A stretch of DNA of 64,000 nt, taken from contig NC_018211.1 in the NCBI RefSeq assembly GCF_000219625.1, positions 1,736,001-1,800,000 on the forward strand. Reading direction: 5' to 3'. Position numbers and translations under genes: made by a program. The notes beneath the pieces are model-generated. The model made no database searches and had not been told where the DNA came from. It saw only the letters and a list, made by a program, of their open reading frames with translations. Below, one piece after another: positions 52,530 through 63,286 of this stretch (the stretch's first letter is position 1; the number at the start of each line of letters is the position of its first letter). Source of the DNA: Zymoseptoria tritici IPO323 (lineage: Eukaryota; Ascomycota; Dothideomycetes; Mycosphaerellales; Mycosphaerellaceae).

Positions 52530-55500
52530 GAACACTCTCTACGGATTTTCTACGTTAATCTTAACCGATCTATTGAGGCTATAGAGTCTACCTTAGACGT
52601 CGCGGTTAAGCAGAAAGCCGACCTTCTACTAGTCTAGGAACCGTGGACTATAGAAGACCCGATAACAGGCTACAAAGAGACAAGATCTATCGCACACCGG
52701 GAGTACAACTAGCTATTCCCAACGACTACGGATTCGACGATCCGGCTAAGAACAATGCTATATATTAGCACAAGACTTAACGTTAATATCTCTCCTATTT
52801 TATTAGACGACAGCGACATACTTTCCTTTGTTATTTCAGACAAGAAGGGCAACAAGATCTAGATAGTTAATCTCTATAACGAGAAGGACCTTCGGGATAC
52901 CGAGAACCTACAAAACCGACGAACAATAGAGAGAAGCCTCTACTCTCTACGCAACACGTTCCTCCTAAACACTCTACTAGTAGGAGACTTTAACCTTAGA
53001 CACCCGTCCTAGGATCCGAGGGGAAAGGATACTACTAGCGCCCGCGAATTTATAGAGTGGATAGAAGACTAGGGCTTTACTCTATGTAATACGATAGGTG
53101 TCGGGACCTTCTATAGGCCGCACCTAGACGCAGAGTCGGTCCTAGACCTTACGTTTATAAGAGGATCCTTATCTACGAAAGAAATCGACTGGAGAACGAT
53201 TCCGACAGGCTTAGACTATAAGGCTATATCTATAGACCTTATTGGCGCGCAAGATCGAGCCTAACAGAAGAAAGTAGTTCTAGATATAGCTTCCGCGGAT
53301 TAGGAACTGTTTACAGATCTCCTAATAAGCAAGGCGACGTCTATTAACTATACGAACTCCCTCGACGACATCGCAGACTCCTTTACCTCGTGTATTACCG
53401 AATCGATGCAGGGAGCAATCCTAGAGAAAGTAGTACACGCCTGCGCAAAACCTTAGTGGAATAGAGAGCTACGCACGCTACGCCGCACAATGTCTAGAAC
53501 ATATAGACAGACCTTTACCTGCGGACGTACGCCGACGCTAGACGAGAAAGAGGCGTATACGAAAGCGAGAAACGAGTACTTCTAAGCTATTAAAACAGCT
53601 AAGAAGAACTACTGGAACGCCTTCCTTAAAAAAGAAGACTCGAAATCTATCTTTAAAGCTATGTCCTATACTAGGAATAGCAGCCGAAGACAGATACCTA
53701 CGATAAACAACGAAGATTCTTTCGAGGGGAAATGTAAGGCCTTCTCCGAAGCCTTATTTCCGCGCCCTCCTGCCGAGGAACCTCTACCTAGCCGTTAGGA
53801 AGCGTATACAGCCGGGGATTAGGGCTGGACTACGCTAACCGAAGAGGAACTCGCTGCCGCCTGTAGCACGAAGATAGTAAAAGGAAAAACGCCGGGCCTA
53901 GACGGCATTACGCAAGCTATTATTAGTAAAGCGTACAGCGCTATTCCTATTACCTTTCTACGTATATATAGAAGGCTACTCGACGAAGGACACTACCCCC
54001 GATGCTGGAAAGTTGCGACAGGCGTAGTTCTAGCAAAGCCGGGAAAACTAGACTATTCGGTCCCTAAGGCCTACCAAGTTATCTCTCTCCTAAACTGCCT
54101 CGGTAAGATTAGCGAGAGAATACTCGCAAAACGCCTAGGGATTATCGCAGAGACGAAGCCCCTTCTACACGACTCGCAGTTAGGAGGGCGAAAGAAGAAA
54201 TCGGCTATCGATACGGTGCTTCTCTTAACGAACGAAATCGAGGAGAATCGAAGAAAGAAAAAGAAGACTTCGGTTATCTTCCTCGACGTAAGAGGAGCAT
54301 ACGACTACGTTGCAAAGAACCGACTGTTAAGAATAATGATCTAGTTAAGGCTTCCGCACAGCCTTATACGTTAGGTTCAGTCGTTTATGAGCAATAGACG
54401 CCTACGAATAGCATTCGACGGACAGATATAGGAATTCTAGGACGTAGAGATCGGCGTTCCGCAAGGCAGCCCGATGTCTCCTATCCTCTTTCTTATCTAT
54501 ACGCGCGACATATTCTTCTCGCTATAAGGAGTTACTCCTAGTTCCTACGTCGACGACATTAGACTATCTACCTCGTCTACGTCCCTTAAGAAGAACTCTA
54601 AGGTACTAGAACGTGAGGCAAGAAGGCTAATAGACCTAGGAAAGAAGAACTCGATTGCTTTCGACCTAGCAAAGACAGACCTAGTACACTTCTCGAAAGG
54701 GAAAGGGTCCGATTGCCCGGTAACTCTTCCAAACGGCGACATTGTTCGCCCGGCAAAGAAAGCGATAAGGTAGCTTGGGATTTAGCTAGACGCCGGTCTT
54801 ACCTTTAAGGAGTATATTGCAATAAGATCGGCACAAGCACAAGCAGCATTCTATCGATTAGAAAGACTAGCAAACACCGAACGCGGTCTATCTTCTATAT
54901 CGTTAAGAAAGATCTACCTAGCCTGCGTTACTACAATAGCAGACTACGGGGCCCCGGTTTGGTAGCGGTCGAAAAAGAGCATAAAACCTCTAGTATCTCT
55001 ACAAAGTAAAGCTTGTAGAAAGATCCTAGGCGTTTTCCGTACCGCCCCAAACGTCCCGTCCGAGGTAGAGTCAAATCTCTTCCCCCCGGATCTACGCCTA
55101 GAGAGACAGTTAATTTTATACTCTCTACGCGCAGCAAAGCTACCCGAAAACCACCCCGTAAGACTCGCTATCTAAAGCGCGCCTTCGGATACGCGAGAAG
55201 TCCGACACGAGGACTCGAGAGAGATACTTCCGCAAAAACGACAGAGAACACAGATACAACTACTCTGTTATCGACTCCGACAATACAAGCATTTCGTAGA
55301 ACACGAGAGGGCTAACTACGCAAAAGACGATCTCTTTAGCGTCTGGAAAACCCGATACGAAATAGCAAGACAACGGGAGATTAACAAGGTACCTAGGAAT
55401 ACAAATAGCTACCTTAGTCGATTTCCATGGAGCTCGCCAGGAAAACATAGAATAGGAGGTAGACGCGCTTTAACTAGTGCCTTCTATACTATCCTATTAG

Positions 55501-55770
55501 GACACGGATACCTAAAGTCCTATCTCTATCGCTTTGGACACGTAACGACGCCAGACTGCCCTTGCGGACGACGAGAAACAGCAGAACACCTCGTATGTAG
55601 CTGCCCTATCTACAATGTATTTAGGCTACTACCGCTACGACAAGCACAATCTCTACTAGAAATAGTAGAAGATAAGGAACTCCGGAAACACCTTACTACC
55701 TTTCTCTCGGATACAAAGATTGCTTCTAGGTCCTGGCACCTAGCAAGAGGCGAAGACGAGACCGTCTAGC
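52530..55770 (+). pseudogene. LINE ORF2 (endonuclease and reverse transcriptase)
   Basis: With TAG read as Trp/Gln: an APE-type endonuclease (LLVGDFNLRHPS near 52985, LDYKAISIDL), then the reverse transcriptase (KGKTPGLDGITQAII near 53890, SVIFLDVRGAYDYV near 54270, IGVPQGSPMSPILFLIYT near 54455, SSYVDDIRL near 54545) and a C-terminal Cys/His cluster (CPCGRRETAEHLVCSCP near 55560). This order is that of the Tad1/I group. No RNase H recognised. Confidence 0.82.
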
Positions 55771-56879
55771 CTACACTCCTTTTACTTTTCCTTATTTGTC
55801 TTTCTTTAAAGTCCTTCGATACTAGCTAGCTACTATCCTAGGCACGGGTCTTTCCCTAAGGTCAAGAGATACGAGAGAACAACGATTGTACATAGATAGA
55901 CTGCTGTCGCGAGACAGCCGTCCTACATAGTCATAGACTCCTACAGGACGTAAATGGAACAAACAAACAAACAAACAAACAAAGCACGAGAAGTTGCTCG
56001 CTAAGGAGGCTATAAAGCAAAAGAGGGAGCTTGTAAGTATTTAGGTCCTTTCTTGCCTAAAAGTGCCCTACTAACCCTAACAGGGTAAAGACGTACCTAA
56101 TACCCCCCGCAAGCGACTTATTCTAGCCTAAGGATCTACCGAGGACCGCCTAAGGCGTCGCGTTCGGGCCCTTTCAGCCGCTCTAGACACTATCTACACC
56201 CGTATAGGCGCTAAGAAGGGCTCGAAGGCCTCCGTTATAGAGGGAGTACTCCGTCCGACCGAGTACGACCTCTCTAGGGACCTTAAGCCTAAGGAATAAG
56301 TATATAAGCGCTTTTTTGTGTTTCTTTTATCTCTTTTAGCCTCTTTTAGGCTCGTTTTAGGACTAATAGGCGCGGTAACACCTAGGTTGTTTCTTTTTGC
56401 TACAACTTAGCGACTTATAGATTAGATAGAATTAAAATAACTTTACTATACTCGGTTATCTCTCGTTGTGTAATAATGTCGTCCTTAGGGGCCTGTTTAG
56501 CCCTTAATTTCCCCCCCTAGGATTTTATTAGATTGAAATTCTTCTAAGGTAGAGAAAATTTTCAGGTAACTAGGAACCGGACTAAGGAGTTAGTATAGTG
56601 TTAACTAGTGTCTTTTGGGCCTTAATAGTAACTAATAACGCGTTTGTATATCTATCGTGCTGGTCTACCGCCCTTAGTACCTCCCGTACTTCTATTAAAT
56701 GCTCTTATCGTAGTAGGGCTAATGTAAGTCGTAGGTTCCTAAGTGTTTTTAGACGCGGGCTAGCCCTTCTACGCGATCCTATACATCTATCTGCCGTGTT
56801 GTTTCTTATACTTTAGGATCTTGTCTACTACGTAAACGTCGGGTTCCTCTAATCGGATCTCCTTTAGGCTATTCTAGGC

Positions 56880-59800
56880 CTATTTAGTAATTTTAGCAGG
56901 TTTTTCCTCCTCTAGTAGGGAGATGTAGAATGTAGGATGGATGTTTATCGTTTCCGGCAGTTCTAGCGTGTACGTAACGTCGTTTACGACTCGCTTAATC
57001 CTATATAGGCCGACATACTTATAATCGAGCTTTTCCGATAGCCGGATAGACTTTAAATATCGAGTAGAGAGGTACATACGGTCGCTAACCTTATATGTTT
57101 TCGTAGTTTTGCGAGCATTATAGTATCGTGCGTGTCTCTCCTATAACGTAGCTAGTCTTTTATGTAGCGTTTTCTATAGGCTGATTACTCTATGCGCTAT
57201 TTCCGCCGCACTAGGAGCTTTGCCCTCTAATTAGGGCAGGTCGGGCTATCTAGTAGCAATTAGATCGCGAACGTTATATGCTTAGAATAGTGTTACCCCT
57301 ATTATCGTATAGACACTATCGTTGTAAGAGAATTCGGCTACTAACAGCATCTATGCCTAATCGTCCTGTTCGTAGTTGCAGTACACTCGTAGGTATTACT
57401 CTAGCGTTTAGTTCTAACGTTCCGTCTAACTGTCCGTTTGGGGGTAATATGTAGTACTTAGGCCCCTTCGGACCCTAAGGTAGTAGCAAAGTATGCTCTA
57501 GAACTTGGATATAAGGATTAGTCCTCTGTCGGACGTAATTAACTTAGGAGTTCCGTAAAGGCGGAAGATTTCTCTTAGGAAGACCTCCGCGAGGGTTTCG
57601 GCGTTAATATCCTTCCGTATAAGAATATAGTAGGCTATTTTAGACTACCTATCTATAACGACGAGGATTAAGTCGTATATATGCCCTATAAACGTACTTA
57701 GGGGCAGATTAGTAATAAAATCTAATATTAGGTCCTCCTAGGGCCTGTTTAGTAGAGCTTCCGCATAGAGTTCTCTATATAGGCTATATTGCTGTAGCTT
57801 CGCCCTGTCGTATGTCTAGCAGCTGTTTACGTAGTCCTTAACGTATTTTCTTATATCTAGCTAGTAGAACGACTATTACAACAGCTCTAGGGTCCGTTTA
57901 AAACCAAAGTAGCCGGCTAGGGGATCGTTATAGCACTAGCGGAGAGCTACTAGGCGTACTAGGCCCGCCGGCATATATAGTTTCCGTTCGTAGAAGAGGA
58001 ATTCGCCTTATATAGCCTACCTTTAGGTCTATTCCGGCGGATCCGGGTTATTTATAGCTAGTTCGACTATTAATGCTATAGGGTTATGTTTTAGGCTTTC
58101 GCGTATTATATTAATTAGCGGGGAGTCTAATAATTCTTCTATTAGAGTGCTCGCTATTATATACGTTTTGCTATAGTAGGTCCTAGCGAGCTGTAGATAA
58201 TAGGTTATAACTACTATTATAGACCGAACGGGGCTAGATTCGGCTGTTATTCCCTTAAATAGACCTAGTTAGTGCTAAAGGGTGTCTAATATAGGAGCAC
58301 TGTCGCTTTTATTAATCTACTGTCCCGAGTAGTCCCTATCTTTTAGGTCTAGGCGTCTGCTTACTCCGTCCGCGGCGGTATTAAGTAACCCCGGGTTATA
58401 CGTTATACGGAAGTCGACGTTTAATAGCTGCTCTACCTATCTTACTTATCTTCGGCTTAGTTGCTTAGTTATTATAAACCATTTTAGGTTATAATAGTCT
58501 ATTAAGACCTTAATTTAGTGCGAAGCGCCCTTAACGTAGTGTCTCTAGTGCTTAAAGGCCTCGACTATAGCGAGAAGCTCTTAATCGTATATGTTATAGT
58601 TCCTTTCGGCCGCGTTTATCTTACTAGAGAAGAAGGCTACTAGGTGCTAGTGCATTTTGCCCTCCGTTTTATGCAGTTAGGATAGTACTGCCCTAACGGC
58701 GAACCTAGAGGCATCTATTACGACGCGGATAGGTAGTTTTAGGTCGAAATGCCGTAAGATAGGCGCTTTAATAAACCTAGTCTTTAACTACTAGAATGCT
58801 TATACTATGTTAGGTAGGAGTTCGAGGGGGACTAATTCCTCCTTTCTCTATCGGTATCCGCCTTTAGCACTATTTAGGCCTCTCTCTATTAAGCGGTTTA
58901 GTAGGCTAGCTATACGGGAGAATCCCTTAATAAACTAGCAGTAGTAGTTCGCAAATCTAATAAAGATGCGAATGTCCCTAACTAAGGCCGGAAGGGGCTA
59001 GTTAGCGATAGCTTAGATCCTTTCTACCTCTATTTCGACCCCTTTTAGGGTTACTACGAACCTAAGATAGCCGACTTACCGCTTAAAGAACTCGCACTTT
59101 AACAATTTAGCAAAGAGTTGGTGTCTTCTAAGTCTCTCGAGGACTATCCTAACATATTTCTTATAGCTTTCGGCGTCTTATAAGTATATTAAGATATTGT
59201 CGAGGTATACTATAACATAGTAGTCTAGCAGGCCCCGGAGAGTGTAGTTTATATATCCTTAGAATACTGCTAGGGCGTTAGTTAGCCCAAACGGGACTAC
59301 AGTATACTCAAAGTAGCTATACCTCGTCCGAAAGGCAGTTTTCTACTAGTCGCTCTCCTTAATTCAGATGCGATAGTACGCGTCTTGTATATCTAGCTTT
59401 ATAAAGAACTTTGCCGGCGCTAACTAGTCCAGAGATTCTTAGACGAGGGGCAGGGCGTGTCTATTCTTAATAGTAACGGCATTAAGGGCCCTATAGTCGA
59501 CGCACAGATATAGGCTACTGTCCTTTTTCTTTATAAAGAGGATGCCTACCCCCGCTAGGGAGGTCGAGGGGCGGATCTACCCCTTCTCTAAGCTATCGGC
59601 GAGGTAGTTGCGCAGAGTCTCTAGTTCTGTTACAGAGAGGTTGTATAATAGGCCGTACGGGGCCTCCTTGCCTTCTTCGAGGTCGATACTAAGCTTATTC
59701 GGCCCCGTCTTAGGGAGAAGGGACTCGTTTCCTTCTACGAAAACGTCCGCGAAATCCGAGAATTCGCTCGGAAGTTCCGGTTCTTTTAGCGCGTTGTCTA

Positions 59801-61540
59801 TACGTTAAGCGGCAAGGGCCTAAACGCACCCCGAAGGGATACCGGAGGCGTCCTTCTAGAACTCTTCGGGTAAGACGAGCCTAACTAGCCTCTATTGTCT
59901 ACCTTTCGTCCCCTTCTAGGTAACGCTTTTGCGGATAAAGTTTACCCTCGGGTTCTATTGTTCTAGCTAGGGCATACTAAGGACTAGTTAGAACCTATAG
60001 ATTCTTCCGACTACGAAGGTTTCTACATATCCTCTTATGTGTCCTTAAGTGTCCGTTACTTTAAACAGGACGCGGCATTCTCCCTAAACAGCTATCCTCT
60101 AGCTGTTTAGTGCTACGTATTAGGCCGTTTGCCCTAACTCGGGGCTTAGGCCTAGCTCTTTGGCTACTATGTTATCTATAAAGTTACTTTGCGCTCTATA
60201 ATCGAGCAGTACTTAGAGTGTCTTAGTCCTATTAGGACCCTATATCTCCACTTTAAGGCGTATTAGCCCTTCCCCTATAGTTCGGGGAATTCCTCCTAGC
60301 TCGGCAGCCTTTCTTTAGGCCTCTAAGTACTAGACTTAACCCGCAGCGGTTAGAGGAGATCTACTACGGGCTCTCCCTTTTCCCGATTAGTCCTTATTAG
60401 GGCATTCTTAGCGCCGGTAGCCCTCTTTACTACATATCTAGCAGGCGGTAGCCGACTTCTCCTTATTAGCCGCCTTCGGGGGGGTTTTAGCCCTTCTTAG
60501 CCTACTCGGGGGCTTGTTGTTTTTGTTTAGGCGCCTTCTGTTAGTCTTGTCGACGGAAGTCTTTGCTAAGCGCTTTTTGTTAAATTCCTATATCTGTCGG
60601 TATAATATATTAGTTCGTTCCTTTATATCTACGAGGGTTATAAGGGTAACTTAGCCTTGTTCGAGCCTGTTTCTAACCGCCGGGGTAAGAGCTCCCTTAA
60701 ATTTATAAATTATCCTAGGAATGTCGGTATAACCGATCTTATCCTATTATTCTTTTAGGTAGTTTATTAGCCCGGTTAGGGTCCTATCGCCCTATTTAGC
60801 CTCTTTAATATTGTCTATAGCTTTTTAGGTACGTTTGTCTTTTATACCTATAAAATCTAGTATTATAAGCTACATATCGCTCTATATTAGCCGAACAGGT
60901 GCCTTATCGAGAAGGTAGCGCTTCTAGTGCTGCTTTTAGGGTCTCGCTATCTATTCTTTAGCGAATTCTATCTTTTCTTCGTTAGTAGCTATACTAACCC
61001 GGTTAATTACTCGGTTAATGTCTTCCTACTACTATTCCTAGTCGGCGCGGTTCTTTCCTTCGAAGATATAGGGATTCTAGGCCTTTAGGAGCGCGTTCTT
61101 AGGGATAGATAGCCGAACTAGGGCATCGGGTAGGATAGTAGGGATAGATCCGTTCTATACCTAGGCGATGCGGTCCCTTATAGCCTTATTGCGTACCTAG
61201 AGAAGGCTAAGCTAGAGGAGGCGCTCCTATCTAGCGGTAGCGGCCTCTTCCTTGCAGATTTGTTTATTAATGTTATCTTCTTCTCCCTTAGGTAGAGTGT
61301 CTTCTTCCTGTAGAGGGTTCTCCGGTTCTTCTTCGCCCTCGTTAGTAGCATCCTAGTGCCTAATAGGTTCTTCCGGGTTTTTAGGCCCGCCTTCGGCGTC
61401 TTCGTCGTTGCTAACGGCAGTCTAAGTAGAGGTTTCTATAGTATCCGGGTCGTTAGCGGGTTCGTTCGTACGGCGACGGGTGCTCTTGCTCCCTAATAGG
61501 CCGGGACGAGACGAAGCTATTTCGGAAGTAATTCGTCATG
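56880..61540 (-). pseudogene. gag-pol of element B
   Basis: Read from 61540 down on the minus strand: gag (SRPGLLGSKSTRRRTNEPAN near 61480, IPTILPDALVRLSIPKNALL near 61110, CCHC knuckle near 60410), protease, reverse transcriptase with VIVYLDD near 59200, RNase H, zinc-binding and core integrase, and the chromovirus-like C-terminal segment at 56880-57077 (KLDYKYVGLYRIKRVVNDVT, ...LELPETINIHPTFYISLLE), the only long stretch left open. Scattered TAG/TAA in place of Trp and Gln codons. Confidence 0.85.
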
Positions 61541-61562
61541 CTATAGGGTAGATCGAATTATA

Positions 61563-61777
61563 TGTAAAAGGTGCAGTTAAGAATAGAGTAGCAGTATAAA
61601 TTACTTTAGAACAGACTCGATTCGATACTCTCTTAGAAGGAGGAGATTCTACGTATCCTTATACTACAGGCGCAATCTAGCTTAAACGAGCTTAAAAGGC
61701 CCTAGTAGGGGTGCATATGCCGCTAAGGCAGGGGATTAGATGCCGATTGTCGGTATTCGGCGGAGGCAGATGTGACA
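61563..61777 (-). repeat. 5' LTR of element B
   Basis: 215 bp with TG...CA termini (TGTAAAAGG...GTGACA). It differs from the other LTR mainly by C/T and G/A changes. Confidence 0.88.
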
Positions 61778-61782
61778 AACTA
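61778..61782 (+). repeat. Target-site duplication AACTA, right
   Basis: Second copy of the 5-bp host duplication of element B; element A resumes directly after it. Confidence 0.88.
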
Positions 61783-63286
61783 TAACATATATAATTAAGA
61801 GCTTCTCGCTATAGTCGAGGCCTTTAAGTACTAGAGACACTACATTAAGGGCGCTTCGCACTAAATTAAGGTCTTAATAGACTATTACAACCTAAAATAG
61901 TTTATAACAACTAAGCAACTAAGCCGAAGATAAGTAAGATAGGTAGAGTAGCTATTAAACGTCGACTTCCGTATAACGTATAACCCGGGGTTACTTAATG
62001 CCGCCGCGGACGGAGTAAGCAGACGCCTAGACCTAGAAGATAGGGACTACTCGGGACGGTAGATTAATAAAAGCGACAGTGCTCCTATATTAGACACTCT
62101 TCGGCACTAACTAGGTCTGTCCGAGGGAATAACGGCCGAATCTAGCCCCGTTCGGTCTATAATAGTAGTTATAACCTACTATCTACAGCTCGCTAGGACC
62201 TACTATAGTAAAACGTACATAATAGCGAGTACTCTAATAGAAGAATTATTAGACTCCCCGCTAATTAATATAATACGCGAAAGCCTAAAACATAACCCTA
62301 TAGCATCGATAGTCGAACTAGCTATAAATAACCCGGATCCGCCGGAATAGACCTAAAGGTAGGCTATATAAGGCGAATTCCTCTTTTACGAACGGAAACT
62401 ATACGTGCCTACGGGCCTAGTACGCCTAGTAGCGCTCCGCTAGTGCTATAACGATCCCCTAGCTAGCTACTTTAGTTTTAAACGGACCTTAGAGCTGTTA
62501 TAATAGTCGTTCTACTAGCTAGATATAAGAAAATACGTTAAGGACTATATAAATAGCTACTAGACATACGATAGGGCGAAGCTACAGCGACATAGCCTAT
62601 ATAGAGAACTCTATATAGAAACTCTACTAAACGGGCCCTAGGAGGACCTAACATTAGATTTTATTACTAATCTGCCCCTAAGTACGTTTATAGGGTATAT
62701 ATACGACTTAATCCTCGTCGTTATAGATAGGTAGTCTAAAATAGCCTACTACATTCCCGTATAGAAAGATATTAATGCTAAAACCCTCGTAGAGGTCTTC
62801 CTAAGAGAAATCTTCTGCCTTTACGGAACTCCTAAGTTAATTACGTCCGACAGAGGACTAATCCTTATATCTAAGTTCTAGAGCACGCTTTGCTACTACC
62901 TTAGGGTCCGAAGGGGCCTAAGTACTATATATTACCCCTAAACGGACGGCTAGACGGAGCGTTAGAACTAAACGCTAGAGCAATACCTACGAGTATACTA
63001 CAACTACGAACAGGACGACTAGGTACAGATGCTGTCGGTAGCTAAATTCTCTTACAACAATAGCGTTTATGCGACAACAGGGGTAACACTATTCTAAGTA
63101 TATAACGTTCGCGATCTAATTGCCGCTAGATAGCCCGACCTACCCTAATTAGAGGGCAAAGCTCCTAGTGCGGCGGAAATAGCGTATAGAGTAATCGGCC
63201 TATAGAAAACGCTATATAAAAGACTAGCTACGTTATAGAAGAGATACGTACGATACTACAATACTCGCAAAACTACGAAAACATAT
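61783..63286 (+). pseudogene. pol of element A, right part (RNase H end to integrase)
   Basis: Resumes mid RNase H (ELLAIVEAFKYWRHYIKGAS) and runs through the integrase: zinc-binding region, LTLDFITNLPLSTFIGYIYD near 62650, the DRGLI.. segment near 62850, and YNNSVYATTGVT near 63060. It stops at KTTKTY; the homologous reading in B goes on KVSDRMYLS. The C-terminal integrase domain is lost to element C's insertion. Confidence 0.82.

Larger units (their letters stand above)
50375..55992 (+). mobile_element. Tad-like LINE retrotransposon with 12-bp TSD
   Basis: Body 50387-55980 (5.6 kb), flanked by AAAGCACGAGAA at 50375-50386 and 55981-55992. The insertion splits one exon of element B's antisense gene; the exon reads straight across when the LINE is removed, which fixes both ends. 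It has a ~960-bp 5' leader, ORF1, ORF2 and a 3' tail of CAAA units after AGGACGTAAATGGAAC. Stops are present in both ORFs, fewer than in A and B. Apparently full length. Confidence 0.87.
49740..56299 (+). pseudogene. Antisense, spliced accessory gene inside element B
   Basis: Plus-strand exons between B's integrase and 3' LTR, opposite to gag-pol. Exon i (start unclear, about 49740-50051) contains NPCVNCLNK and KCYNCSNRDCF, a Cys-pair pattern like a zinc-binding module. Exon ii (50105-50238) reads MPELVKGDITRANKLRRAAI and an Ala-rich helix. Exon iii (50288-50386, then 55993-56032 after the LINE) reads FNSFTGVDGLYLH and LMLRKHEKLLAKEAIKQKRE. Exon iv (56084-56299) reads LRRRVRALSAALDTIYTRIG and ends SRDLKPKE-stop. 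Introns have GTATGT, GTATAT and GTAAGT donors; the last has CTAAC then CAG. Phases agree throughout when TAG/TAA are read as RIP-mutated Trp/Gln. The LINE splits exon iii. No homologue recognised; function unknown. Confidence 0.55.
49245..61777 (-). mobile_element. Ty3/gypsy element B, inserted in A, carrying the LINE
   Basis: Bounded by two 215-bp LTRs and the 5-bp duplication AACTA; gag-pol is on the minus strand. Immediately before the 3' LTR (minus reading) is a purine tract (complement of 49460-49475, GGAGGGGGGCTA), the expected polypurine tract. Without the LINE it is about 6.9 kb. Between integrase and 3' LTR it holds a gene-like region on the opposite strand (49740-56299). RIP-degraded. 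Confidence 0.88.
46061..63286 (+). mobile_element. Ty3/gypsy element A, split by element B and cut by element C
   Basis: Has a 5' LTR (46061-46296), then gag-pol on the plus strand to 49239. Its RNase H region is interrupted by element B with duplication of AACTA. It continues at 61783 through the end of RNase H and the integrase and is cut at 63286 by element C; its 3' LTR is outside the window. Same family as B (gag, pol and LTR align throughout). Strongly RIP-mutated, therefore dead. Confidence 0.85.
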
